Positions 27,400 to 36,072 of a stretch of 64,000 nucleotides of DNA are shown piece after piece. This stretch comes from Leisingera sp. ANG-M7 (lineage in GTDB: Bacteria > Pseudomonadota > Alphaproteobacteria > Rhodobacterales > Rhodobacteraceae), in contig NZ_JWLI01000001.1 in assembly GCF_000813965.1 (NCBI RefSeq), forward strand, positions 124,001-188,000, read 5' to 3'. Under the pieces are notes generated by a model that had not been told where the DNA came from, searched no databases, and saw only the letters and a program-made list of their open reading frames with translations. A program made the translations under genes and the position numbers. Position 1 is the stretch's first letter, and each line of letters starts with the position of its first letter.

Positions 27400-27474
27400 T
27401 CCGGCGTAGCTCAGCGGTAGAGCAGTTGACTGTTAATCAATTGGTCGTAGGTTCGATCCCTACCGCCGGAGCCA
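27400..27474 (+). tRNA. tRNA-Asn (anticodon GTT), CCA encoded
   Basis: 75 nt with acceptor stem TCCGGCG/CGCCGGA, discriminator G and encoded CCA. The D arm is GCTC-AGCGGTA-GAGC, the anticodon stem-loop is TTGAC-TGTTAAT-CAA with GTT, and the T arm is GTAGG-TTCGATC-CCTAC. It is identical to the copy at 28477. Confidence 0.97.
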
Positions 27475-27479
27475 TAATA

Positions 27480-27513
27480 AGCCCTCAAGCCTCAACCGCT
27501 TGAGGGCTTTTTT
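27480..27513 (+). terminator. Rho-independent terminator of tRNA-Asn copy 1
   Basis: Stem AGCCCTCAAGC/GCTTGAGGGCT (11 bp), loop CTCAACC, followed by six T. Confidence 0.9.
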
Positions 27514-27637
27514 GCATGTAGCTTGCCCCATCTTCGTAAGAGCCCCGCAACGCCACTGCGCGTCCCGTGACAGCGCTCTTTCCAATCAAAGTTATGTCTA
27601 TATATATTGGCATTAACAAATTTTATTTGGAGGCAGC

Positions 27638-28342
27638 ATGGCCGCACCCCGGGCAAACATGAGCTATCGCGACATCAAGCAGGTGGTGCTGGACCGCATC
27701 CACAACAAGATCTGGGCGCCGGACAGCCTGCTGCCCAGCGAAACCGACCTCGCCGAGGAGTTTTCTAGCACCCGCACCACCGTCAACCGTGCTCTGAGGG
27801 AACTGGCTGAGGAAGGCTATCTGGAGCGCAAGCGCAAGGCCGGCACAAGGGTCCTGAACGCGCCGGTCAGGAAAGCGCAGTTTGCCATACCGCTGGTCCG
27901 GGATGAAATCTCTGAAACCGGCGCTGAATACCGCTATGCGCTTGTGCAGCGGGCTGTCATGCCAGCACCAGGCTGGCTGTCGGCCAGAATGAACATCCCG
28001 CACGGCCGCGACGTGCTGCACCTCAGATGCATGCACTATGCCGGAAATGCACCGTTTCAGTATGAGGTGCGCTGGATCGTTCCGGACAGCATCCCTGATG
28101 TTCTGGAGGCTGACTTCTCCCGCTCCGGCCCCAACGACTGGCTGGTGCAGAAGGTGCCGTTTACCAATCTGGAGCTAAGTTTTCTGGCGACCAAGGCCGA
28201 CCAATCCGTAGCCGAGTTTCTGGACGCGCAGGCGGGTGATCCGATCTTTACTGCAGAACGCATCACCTGGCTGCGCGGTCAGCCCGTTACCCTGGCAAAA
28301 CTGTTTTTTGCACCGGGCTACAGGATGACGACCAACTTGTAG
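27638..28342 (+). CDS. GntR-family regulator, HutC subfamily
   Basis: 234 aa. The N-terminal winged helix ('LLPSETDLAEEFSSTRTTVN', about 31-50) precedes a UTRA-like effector domain. GGAGGCAGC lies before the ATG at 27638. An AT-rich stretch at 27593-27617 (GTCTATATATA-like) resembles half of a HutC operator and may be an autoregulatory site. No catabolic operon is adjacent: the gene lies between two identical tRNA-Asn genes, so its target is unknown. Confidence 0.85.
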   Translation: MAAPRANMSYRDIKQVVLDRIHNKIWAPDSLLPSETDLAEEFSSTRTTVNRALRELAEEGYLERKRKAGTRVLNAPVRKAQFAIPLVRDEISETGAEYRYALVQRAVMPAPGWLSARMNIPHGRDVLHLRCMHYAGNAPFQYEVRWIVPDSIPDVLEADFSRSGPNDWLVQKVPFTNLELSFLATKADQSVAEFLDAQAGDPIFTAERITWLRGQPVTLAKLFFAPGYRMTTNL

Positions 28343-28476
28343 AAGGGGTCAAAAACCAGTTTACGCACCCCTTCCGGCCCGCCGCCAAATCCGCTGGCGG
28401 TGGGTAAAAAAATTACGTCCGCATGAGAATTTCCTCTGGACGCAGCAATCGGGAAATCCTATACGACGCCACATGT

Positions 28477-28551
28477 TCCGGCGTAGCTCAGCGGTAGAGC
28501 AGTTGACTGTTAATCAATTGGTCGTAGGTTCGATCCCTACCGCCGGAGCCA
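28477..28551 (+). tRNA. tRNA-Asn (anticodon GTT), second identical copy, CCA encoded
   Basis: Base-for-base the same 75 nt as 27400-27474, including the encoded CCA. The upstream promoter stretch is similar but not identical, and the terminator differs, which indicates a duplication that has since diverged outside the tRNA. Confidence 0.97.
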
Positions 28552-28559
28552 AAAAATTC

Positions 28560-28596
28560 AAGGGCTTAGCGCTTCACCGCTAGGCCCTTTTCTTTT
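28560..28596 (+). terminator. Rho-independent terminator of tRNA-Asn copy 2
   Basis: Stem AAGGGCTTAGCG/CGCTAGGCCCTT (12 bp, one G-U pair), loop CTTCAC, followed by TTCTTTT. Confidence 0.85.
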
Positions 28597-28704
28597 ACGG
28601 CATTGATCCTTGCAGCGCATGAACGAACAGCCGTCCTGTTCGGGAAACCTGCAAGAAAACGCACCGCCAGACAGCCCTGTTCCCGGCGGCGCGCTGTGCA
28701 ATGG

Positions 28705-29511
28705 TCAACTGTTGGGACGCACGCGTGCTGCGGTCTTGTTGGCAAAGGCCTCCAGCCGTTCGCGCGCAGCGGGCTGGGTGTTCACTACGCCTGCCACCAC
28801 TGCCTCAGCATAGGCGGCATCCATGCCGGACATGTTGTTCAGATGGCTGATTGCCGAACAGATCGCATAGTTGGTCAGCGGCAGGTTTTCAGCGATCTTG
28901 TCCGCCAGTTCCAGCGCCTTGTCGAAGCTCGAGCCTTCGGTGATGTATTGCGCCAGTCCCAGATCGACCGCTTCCTGGCCCTGATAAACGCGGCCGGTCA
29001 GAATCATGTCGATCATCCGGTATTTGCCGATCATGTCAGAGACCCGGATGGTGGCCCCGCCGCCGGTGAAGATGCCGCGCTGGCCCTCGGGCAGCGCAAA
29101 ATAGGTGCTCTGATCGATCACCCGGATATGCGCCGCGCTTGCGAGTTCCAGCCCGCCGCCGACAACCGCGCCCTGCAGAGCGGCGATAACCGGGACGCCG
29201 CCGTATTCCATCTTGTTGAAGGCTTCATGCCAGCGCAGGCACACATGCATGAAATCGTCGGGGCTGCGGTCTGCTTTCCAATGTTCAACCAGGTCAAGGC
29301 CCGCACAGAAATGATCGCCCTTCCCGGCCAGCACCACTGCCTTGACACCATTGCGGTGGGCGTTGCTGAAGAAGCTGACCAGTTCCTCGATGGTTGCGGT
29401 ATCCAGCGCGTTGCGCTTGGTCGGGCGGTTCAGCCGGACAATGCTGACGCCATTGTCCTTCTGTTCAATTTCAAGGTTTTCATAAGATTGCACATTTGCC
29501 GCTTGGGTCAT
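28705..29511 (-). CDS. dmdD: Methylthioacryloyl-CoA hydratase (crotonase family)
   Basis: 268 aa from the ATG at 29511 ('MTQAANVQ'); a GTG 10 codons upstream lacks a ribosome site. The crotonase fold shows the oxyanion loop 'HFCAGLDL' and two acidic residues, E122 ('GGGLELASA') and E142 ('LPEGQRG'). In Ruegeria DmdD, 267 aa, the catalytic pair is E121 and E141, so length and spacing agree within one residue. DmdD hydrates methylthioacryloyl-CoA, releasing methanethiol and acetaldehyde in DMSP demethylation. It directly follows the dmdC-like gene. A generic enoyl-CoA hydratase is the alternative. Confidence 0.8.
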   Translation of the reverse strand: MTQAANVQSYENLEIEQKDNGVSIVRLNRPTKRNALDTATIEELVSFFSNAHRNGVKAVVLAGKGDHFCAGLDLVEHWKADRSPDDFMHVCLRWHEAFNKMEYGGVPVIAALQGAVVGGGLELASAAHIRVIDQSTYFALPEGQRGIFTGGGATIRVSDMIGKYRMIDMILTGRVYQGQEAVDLGLAQYITEGSSFDKALELADKIAENLPLTNYAICSAISHLNNMSGMDAAYAEAVVAGVVNTQPAARERLEAFANKTAARVRPNS

Positions 29512-29567
29512 GAGTCCGGCCTTTTCTTTGTTTTCCAGCACCGAGCCGTGCCGCTGTGATTAGATGT

Positions 29568-31323
29568 TCAGAGATTGAGTGCGGCATCGCCCAGGCTGGC
29601 GCTGCCTTCGGTGATGCGCAAGTTTTCGGCTCCGCACTCCACCAGGATGTGCTGGGCGTAGAAAACTGCGGTTGCAATTTTCCGGGTCATGAAGCCCGTG
29701 TCTTCGCCTTGCTCCAGCTTGGCGCTGGCCGCCAGAATGGACCGGCCCAGCTGCCAGGCAGCGGCCAGATTGCCAGTCAGCATCAGGAACGGGACACTGC
29801 CGCCAAAAGCTGCATTCGGGTCCTTGCCTGCGGTGTTCAGCAGCCACTCCAGGCTGGCCTCAAACATCTGGCACGCCTCGCCCAGCCGCTTTGCCACGGC
29901 CTGCGCCTGAGCATTGCCCCCCCTGCAACGCCTGCTCGGTCTCCTGTACCATCCCCGCAAAACGGCGGGCAGTTGCACCGCCGTCCCGCAGCACCTTGCG
30001 GCCCAGCAGGTCATTAGCCTGAATTGCAGTTGTGCCCTCATAGATCGGCAGGATCCGCGCATCACGGTAGAACTGGGCAACACCCGTCTCCTCAATGAAG
30101 CCCATGCCGCCATGCACCTGCACCCCCAGCGAGGTAACTTCCAGCGACCGCTCGGTGCAGAATGCCTTGACAAGCGGCACCAGGAATTCGGCCATATCCT
30201 CAGCGTCAGTGTAGCCCTGCTTGGCCAGATCCAGCCAGCCCGCAGTGGCAATCGCCAGCGCCCGGCCGCCTTCGGTCAGCGCCCGCATCCGCAACAGCAT
30301 CCGCTGCACGTCCGGGTGCCGGATGATCGGAGCCGCATCTTTGGTACTGCCGTCCACCGGGCGGCTTTGCACGCGCTCCTGTGCATATTGCAGCGCATGC
30401 TGACAGGCGCGTTCCGACACTGCGACACCCTGCACACCCACGGCGAAGCGGGCGGCACGCATCATCACGAACATGTACTCCAGCCCGCGGTTCTCCTCTC
30501 CCACCAGGAAACCGGTCGCACCATCGTATTCCAGCACCGCAGTCGGGCTCGCGCGGACACCCAGCTTGTGTTCCAGGCTAACGCAGGTGACTGCGTTGCG
30601 ACGGCCCAGCGTGCCGTCCTCCTCTACCAGGAACTTCGGTACAATAAACAGGCTCAGCCCCTTGGGGCCTGCCGGAGCATTCGGGGTGCGGGCCAGCACC
30701 AGATGAATGATGTTCTCTGTCAGCCCATGCTCGCCATAGGTGATGAATATCTTGGTGCCGGAAACCGCATAGGTTCCATCTGCAGCTGGTTCCGCCTTGC
30801 ATCGCACCCGCCCAAGGTCGCTGCCTGCCTGCGGCTCTGTCAAATTCATGGTGCCGGACCACTGGCCGGAAATCATCCGCTCCAGGTACTTCTGCTTCTG
30901 CGCATCCGATCCGGTCAGCAGCAGCGCCTCCACCGCACCATCGGTCAGCAGCGGGCACAGGCCAAAGCTCAGGTCAGACGCATTCAAAATCTCGGTCGCA
31001 GCCGCCGCAGCTGCTCGCGGCAGTCCCATGCCGCCGAACTCCTCCGGGTGCGGCAAGCTTTGCCAGCCCATTTCGGCGAATTGCGCATAGGCCTGCGTAT
31101 AGGCCTCAGGCAAAACGGCTTCTGTCCCGTCCAGACGCGCACCGGCTTCATCCCCAACGCGGGACAACGGCGCAACGATGTCAGAGCAGAAGCGTCCCAG
31201 CGCCTCTAGCGCAGCGCCAACATCTTCCAGTTCGATCCCACCGCCAGCAGCACCTGCTTCCGGCGTGGGCGGCAGGTGTTCAATATTGAACATGATATCG
31301 CGAATGGGCGCCTGATAGGTCAT
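29568..31323 (-). pseudogene. dmdC: Methylmercaptopropionyl-CoA dehydrogenase-like acyl-CoA dehydrogenase, frameshifted
   Basis: A long-type acyl-CoA dehydrogenase split by one base. From the ATG at 31323 the frame runs through the FAD-binding core ('LTEPQAGSDLG', 'GTKIFITYGEHG', 'LPIYEGTTAIQANDLLGRKV') to 'ETEQALQGG', then goes out of phase at seven G (29917-29923 on the plus strand as C7). With six G it would continue 'NAQAQAVAKRLGEACQMFEA' to 29568, giving 584 aa, the normal family length. As written, the product would be 487 aa with a wrong tail. A true mutation, slippage or a sequencing error are all possible. The dmdD neighbour supports the dmdC call. Confidence 0.7.
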
Positions 31324-31435
31324 TTCCGCAGCTCCGGACTATTGTTCCCTAATGCCAGATACGCGTTGCAAGACGGCTATTCCACGTTCATTACAGACAT
31401 AATCCTTTCAAAAAGTGACAGCACGCCCATACACA

Positions 31436-32461
31436 ATGCAGATCCCGCCGCCAGACTCCTCCAGCCTTGCAACCGTGTCGCCGCAGTTTGCCGGCGACTG
31501 GCTGCAAGCGTTGCGCCAGTGCAGCACGGAAAGCCAGCTGGCCTCCTTCCTGCACCGGGCCGGGCTGCATCTGGCAGAGGGGCAGCTGACACACCGTGTC
31601 ACACTGGATCAGATCGTGCGGCTTTATCAGATGGCCGCAGTTGAAACCGGGGACGAGATGACCGGCCTCTGGAGCCGCCCGGTCCGGCCCAGGGCCTTGC
31701 AGCACTTGCTGACAACCGTGCGCGAGGCCAGCACACTGCCCGCTGCCCTGCACCGGTTTTCGACATTCTGGAACCTGCTGCTGGATGACTACCGGGTTGA
31801 CCTGACAGAGGATGCGGCCAGCACCGGCTTGCAGCTGGTGCCACAGGGCGGGCATCCCGTGCAGCGGTTCGGGCACATGCTGATCCTGAAATTGGCACAT
31901 GGTCTGCTGTCGTGGCTTGCTGGATATGAAGTGCCGGTCCGGGCTGTACAGTTCGCCTTTGAACGCCCCGCGTTTGCCCAGGACTATGCGGTCATCTTCC
32001 CTGCCCCTGTCAGCTTTGGTGCGCGGTGGTCCGCGATCGTCTTTGACACCGGCACGCTTGGCCTGCCAGGCCATCGCAGCAACGCAGAGCTGAACGCATT
32101 TCTGGACCGCGCCCCCCGTGATTGGATCTTCACCGGGTTCCGTGAACACACCCAATCGCTGAAAGTTCGGGAATTCCTTTACCGGAGCAGCTGGGAGAAC
32201 TGCCATCTTGCGGACGTGGCGCAAGCGCTGAAGGTAACACCACGAACGTTGATGCGGCGCCTGGATGCGGAGGACACCTCCTTTCAGGCCATCAAGGACG
32301 GGCTGCGCCGCGACCTGGCGATCCGTGATCTGCAATCCGGCCTGAAAAGCATCGAGGAAATTTCGCAGGACACCGGATTTTCCTCTGCCGCCAACTTTCA
32401 CCGGGCGTTCCGCCGCTGGACCGGCGCACCGCCGAGCGCCTACAGGTCAGCGGCAGGATGA
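31436..32461 (+). CDS. AraC-family transcriptional regulator
   Basis: 341 aa from the ATG at 31436; a GTG seven codons earlier is an alternative. The N-terminal ~220 residues are an effector domain of the arabinose-binding-like type ('DUF4880/AraC_binding_2-like' is not certain). The C-terminal double helix-turn-helix is clear: 'HLADVAQALKVTPRTLMRRL' and 'EEISQDTGFSSAANFHRAFR'. It is divergent from dmdC and is a natural candidate to control dmdCD. Confidence 0.85.
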   Translation: MQIPPPDSSSLATVSPQFAGDWLQALRQCSTESQLASFLHRAGLHLAEGQLTHRVTLDQIVRLYQMAAVETGDEMTGLWSRPVRPRALQHLLTTVREASTLPAALHRFSTFWNLLLDDYRVDLTEDAASTGLQLVPQGGHPVQRFGHMLILKLAHGLLSWLAGYEVPVRAVQFAFERPAFAQDYAVIFPAPVSFGARWSAIVFDTGTLGLPGHRSNAELNAFLDRAPRDWIFTGFREHTQSLKVREFLYRSSWENCHLADVAQALKVTPRTLMRRLDAEDTSFQAIKDGLRRDLAIRDLQSGLKSIEEISQDTGFSSAANFHRAFRRWTGAPPSAYRSAAG

Positions 32462-32475
32462 CGGCAGCCGCCCCG

Positions 32476-33705
32476 TCACCCGAGCACCGCGGGCAAAGCT
32501 GCATAGCCGCGGAACCTGATCCGCCCGCCGGGCACCCGCCCCGGCAGCAGGCGGTAGCCCGGAAACCGGCGCAACAGGCGTTCGATGGCGATTTTTCCCT
32601 CCAGCCGCGCCAGCGTCAGGCCGACACAGACATGCGGCCCGCCGGCAAAGGCCAGGTGCCGGTTCGGTGTCCGGGTGATGTCAAACTCTTCCGGGTTCTC
32701 AAACACCTCCGGATCGCGGTTCGCAGCCCCGATCACCAGATGCAGGTTGGTTCCCGCAGGCACCTGGAGGCCGCCAATCTCCGCCTCAGCGGTGGTTTCG
32801 CGGTTGCCCAGCTGGTTTGGAGAGCGGAACCGCAGCATTTCCTCCACCGCGGGCTTGATCAGCTCCGGTTCTTCCAGCAAGCGCCGCCGTTGCTCTGGAT
32901 GGTCGTTCAGCAGCGCCAGCCCGTTGCCGATCAGGTTGGTGGTGGTCTCGTGACCCGCATTCAGGATGAAGATGCAGTTCTGGATCAGCTCGATCTCGCT
33001 GAGCGTTCCATCAGCGCCCTCGCCCCGGATCAGCCGGGTCAGAACATCGGTCTCACTGTCGCCCGGCTTGGCCCGCCGCCGGGCGATCAGGTCTTGCAGG
33101 TAGTCCTTGAACTCCTCCACCGCGCGATGCCCTGCGGCCAGTTGCGCCTCGCTCAGCGCAGGCTCCAGTGCGCCGAGGATCGCCAGTGACCAATCCCGCA
33201 ATGGCGCCCGTTCCGCCATCGGCACATCCAACAGGTTGCCAATAATCTGGATCGGGATGGAGGCAGCAAAATCGCCGATCAGATCCGCCTTATCCCGGCC
33301 TGCTATCTCCTCAAGCAGTTGATCGACAGTCTCAACCAGCCCCGGCTCCATCTTTGCAATGGCCCGCGGCGTCAGGGCGGACGTCATGATCTTGCGCACC
33401 CGCGTGTGCAGAGGCGGATCAGAGAATACCAGCGATGTCGTGTGATGCTCAAACAGCGGCGAGCCCTCGCCGTATTTCGGACCAAAGACACGCTTCTTGT
33501 CAGAGGAGAACAAAGTGGTGTCCCGGTAAATCCGGTCCAGATCCGCATGACGGCAGACCAAAAGGGATCCATCCGGTTGCGGCAGCACCGGGGCCTCGCG
33601 CAACAAGGCATCATAGTAAGGAAAAGGATCCTCAACAAAACCCACCGGCGGATTTGCCAGATCAAATCCCTTTATACTCGCAGGTACACGCGCCCCACTG
33701 CTCAT
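32476..33705 (-). CDS. Cytochrome P450
   Basis: 409 aa soluble bacterial P450. The heme-ligand loop is 'FAGGPHVCVGLTLAR' with C360; the I-helix oxygen-binding motif is AGHETT (250-255); the K-helix ExxR is E289-R292. The first residue after F in the heme loop is Ala where Gly is usual in FGxGxHxC, a common variant. No ferredoxin or reductase is adjacent, so electron partners are elsewhere. The substrate is unknown. It is convergent with the araC gene. Confidence 0.92.
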   Translation of the reverse strand: MSSGARVPASIKGFDLANPPVGFVEDPFPYYDALLREAPVLPQPDGSLLVCRHADLDRIYRDTTLFSSDKKRVFGPKYGEGSPLFEHHTTSLVFSDPPLHTRVRKIMTSALTPRAIAKMEPGLVETVDQLLEEIAGRDKADLIGDFAASIPIQIIGNLLDVPMAERAPLRDWSLAILGALEPALSEAQLAAGHRAVEEFKDYLQDLIARRRAKPGDSETDVLTRLIRGEGADGTLSEIELIQNCIFILNAGHETTTNLIGNGLALLNDHPEQRRRLLEEPELIKPAVEEMLRFRSPNQLGNRETTAEAEIGGLQVPAGTNLHLVIGAANRDPEVFENPEEFDITRTPNRHLAFAGGPHVCVGLTLARLEGKIAIERLLRRFPGYRLLPGRVPGGRIRFRGYAALPAVLG

Positions 33706-33867
33706 CCGCTATCCTCCAGCTGGCTGCCCGGCCAGCGTTTCCCCCGCAAATGTGACTGTCAATCGCCCAGTCCGTCACGGAACCCAGCGTCAAAAGACTG
33801 CAGAGTGATTTTTCGTGAAGCCAGTTTTCCACGTGACAAGAAGGAAGGGCGCAGATAGAAACAAACC

Positions 33868-34215
33868 ATGAACACAGCCATTTCCTCCATCCGCAATCTG
33901 GGCCCCGCCTATGAGGAAGCCTGCCGCCAGGCGGGCATTGCTTCCGCCGAGGAGCTGCGCACGCTTGGCGCCGATGCGGCCTATGCCAGGCTTTTGCAAA
34001 CCGGCACCCGCCCCCATTTTATCGGCTACTACGTGCTGGTGATGGCGCTTCAGGGACGCCCGTGGAACGACTGCAAGGGCAAGGAAAAGGAAGAACTGCG
34101 CAAACGCTTTGATGCAATCAAGGCTGAGGTGCGCCCGCAGCACAGTTCCAAACTGCTGGCAGAGCTGGACGCCATCGGCGTGCGCGCAACCCCGGCGGAC
34201 CTGAAGACGCTCTGA
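33868..34215 (+). CDS. TfoX C-terminal domain protein
   Basis: 115 aa. It begins 'ISSIRNLGPAYEEACRQAGI', contains helix-hairpin-helix-like 'SAEELRTLGADAAYARL' and later 'PWNDCKGKEKEELRKRFD', the pattern of stand-alone TfoX C-terminal-domain proteins. TfoX links to competence in other bacteria, but these short forms have no proven role. Confidence 0.8.
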   Translation: MNTAISSIRNLGPAYEEACRQAGIASAEELRTLGADAAYARLLQTGTRPHFIGYYVLVMALQGRPWNDCKGKEKEELRKRFDAIKAEVRPQHSSKLLAELDAIGVRATPADLKTL

Positions 34216-34343
34216 CTTCGCGACAGGGCTTCGGACAGGTGAATGCGGGGCCGCAGAAAGCCGGCCGGCTGGTAAATCTGCAACCTTTTCCGGTGCCGCG
34301 GCGTTGTGTCTCCAAGAACAGACGCAACGAAGGGAGATCCGTC

Positions 34344-34514
34344 ATGGACCTGATCCGCATCATTTTCGCAGTCATCTTGCCGCCGCTGGGCGTGTTCCTG
34401 CAGGTGGGCCTGGGCAAGCACTTCTGGCTGAACATCCTGCTCACGCTTCTTGGCTACATTCCTGGCATCGTGCACGCGGTGTGGATTATCGCACGGACGC
34501 CCAGCCATGCCTGA
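34344..34514 (+). CDS. Pmp3/YqaE family small membrane protein
   Basis: 56 aa with two transmembrane helices. 'ILPPLGVFLQVGLGKHFWLN' and 'LTLLGYIPGIVHAVWII' are diagnostic of Pmp3/YqaE proteolipids, associated with salt and stress response. AGGGAG precedes the ATG at 34344. Its last 8 bases overlap the DUF4112 gene, so the two are co-translated. Confidence 0.88.
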   Translation: MDLIRIIFAVILPPLGVFLQVGLGKHFWLNILLTLLGYIPGIVHAVWIIARTPSHA

Positions 34515-35025
34515 TCTGCCGGAACATCAGCACAAGCAGCTGAAAGCGCTGGAGCGTCTTGCCCATCGCATGGACCGCGCCTTCCGCATTCCGGTGATCG
34601 GGCTAAGGGTCGGCTGGGACAGCATCGCCGGTCTTGTGCCTGGCATTGGGGATGTTCTTGCCCTGCTGCCAGCAGGGTACATTCTCTACTCGGGATACCG
34701 CCTGGGCGCCTCCCCCCGGGTGCTGGCCCGGATGGCGGCCAATTCCGGGATTGACGCGCTAATCGGTGCGGTGCCGGTCCTGGGCGACCTGTTTGATGCG
34801 GCCTGGAAATCCAACACCCGCAACACCGCCTTGTTGCGCCGCCATTTGGAGGAGAAGGGAAACAGGGGCGAGCCGCTGCCAAAACGCCTTGGCCGGCGGA
34901 AATTCTCCAGCCTCACCGCGCCGCGGGAACTGCGGTATTCCCCTGCGTTTGCCGCCCCCCCGGACCGACGGCAGCACCAGCCACAGCTGCGCCAGCACCC
35001 TCTGGGCCGGGCATTTCCGCAATAA
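34507..35025 (+). CDS. DUF4112 family membrane protein
   Basis: 172 aa. It shows 'LAHRMDRAFRIPVIGLRVGW', 'DSIAGLVPGIGDVLALLPAG' and 'IDALIGAVPVLGDLFDAAWK', the repeated glycine/proline membrane-associated motifs of DUF4112. The C-terminal ~45 residues are basic and low-complexity. The function is unknown. Confidence 0.85.
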   Translation: MPDLPEHQHKQLKALERLAHRMDRAFRIPVIGLRVGWDSIAGLVPGIGDVLALLPAGYILYSGYRLGASPRVLARMAANSGIDALIGAVPVLGDLFDAAWKSNTRNTALLRRHLEEKGNRGEPLPKRLGRRKFSSLTAPRELRYSPAFAAPPDRRQHQPQLRQHPLGRAFPQ

Positions 35026-35027
35026 AA

Positions 35028-35057
35028 AAGGGCTGCAGCCCTCAGGCTGCAGCCCTT
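35028..35057. terminator. Bidirectional terminator between the DUF4112 gene and ndk
   Basis: AAGGGCTGCAGCC, loop CTCA, GGCTGCAGCCCTT: a perfect 13-bp stem with an A-run on the left (35023-35029), which becomes a T-run for the minus-strand ndk transcript. Confidence 0.88.
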
Positions 35058-35078
35058 AATACCGGTTAAGCGTTTGGC

Positions 35079-35501
35079 TTAGCCGACCAGCTCGAGGCCG
35101 GAGAAGAAGTAGGCGATTTCAACCGCTGCGGTTTCCGGCGCGTCGGAACCGTGAACGGAGTTTTCACCTACCGATTCAGCGAATTCGGCGCGGATGGTGC
35201 CGGCCGCGGCGTCTGCCGGGTTGGTGGCGCCCATGACTTCGCGGTTTTTCGCGATGGCGTTTTCGCCTTCCAGAACCTGTGCAACGATCGGCGCGGAAGC
35301 CATGAATTCGCACAGCTCGTCGTAGAACGGACGCTCGGCGTGCACCTTGTAGAACTCGCCCGCTTGCGCCTTGGTCAGGTGGATGCGCTTCTGCGCCACG
35401 ATGCGCAGGCCAGCTTCTTCAAACTTGGCGTTGATTGCGCCGGTCAGGTTGCGGCGGGTTGCATCGGGCTTAATGATCGAGAAAGTGCGTTCCAGTGCCA
35501 T
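35079..35501 (-). CDS. ndk: Nucleoside diphosphate kinase
   Basis: 140 aa, standard bacterial length. The phospho-accepting histidine is H117 in 'ENSVHGSD', and '[11 protein letters not shown]' opens the nucleotide-binding fold. It balances NTP and dNTP pools. It is single-gene, with a strong terminator directly downstream. Confidence 0.98.
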   Translation of the reverse strand: MALERTFSIIKPDATRRNLTGAINAKFEEAGLRIVAQKRIHLTKAQAGEFYKVHAERPFYDELCEFMASAPIVAQVLEGENAIAKNREVMGATNPADAAAGTIRAEFAESVGENSVHGSDAPETAAVEIAYFFSGLELVG

Positions 35502-35699
35502 GGGGCAGACTCCTGTGCTGAAAAGCCGGACGTCATGCCCGGCCTGTTACGAATTGCCGCCCCGATAGCATGGCTCTGTGACAGGATAAAGAGGGGATTG
35601 CGCAGCTTTGACGCAGCTGCCGTTTCGGGGTTGCACTTATCTGATTTTTTTTGTCAGGTACTGCGGTGCGAACAGGGTTGAAACTTGAAACAAGGTTGG

Positions 35700-35978
35700 A
35701 TGATGAAACCTGTATTTGCTCTGATCACCTGCTTCGCAGCCGCCCCGGCGGTTGCCGCTGAAACTGCCATGCCAATGACCTACGGCCTGTTCGAAACGGC
35801 CATCGCCCATACCGATCTGGACAGCTGCCCGGCGCAGCTCGCCAAACCGGACACCTTCTGCCGCGCAACCCTGCGCCATGACGAGATCCACGTCTTTGCC
35901 TTCAGCCGTGAAGACGGCAACCCGCTGGTCGGCTTTGCCTCCTATGCCTTCGATGATCTCGCACAGCATCTGAACTAG
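35700..35978 (+). CDS. Small exported protein of unknown function
   Basis: About 92 aa from the ATG at 35700 or 35703. A signal peptide is evident ('MMKPVFALITCFAAAPAVAA', cleavage near AVAA). The mature part has two cysteines in 'DSCPAQLAKPDTFCRATLRH', probably a disulfide, and no recognised domain. It is followed by the ABC-F gene after 94 bp. Confidence 0.65.
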   Translation: MMKPVFALITCFAAAPAVAAETAMPMTYGLFETAIAHTDLDSCPAQLAKPDTFCRATLRHDEIHVFAFSREDGNPLVGFASYAFDDLAQHLN

Positions 35979-36072
35979 CAGCTGCTCATGATGGGTCATG
36001 ATGGGGCTGCCAGCCGCCGCCAGCTCCCCTCCCCCATTGACAACACCGCAGCACTGCCGCAGTGCTCGGTTC

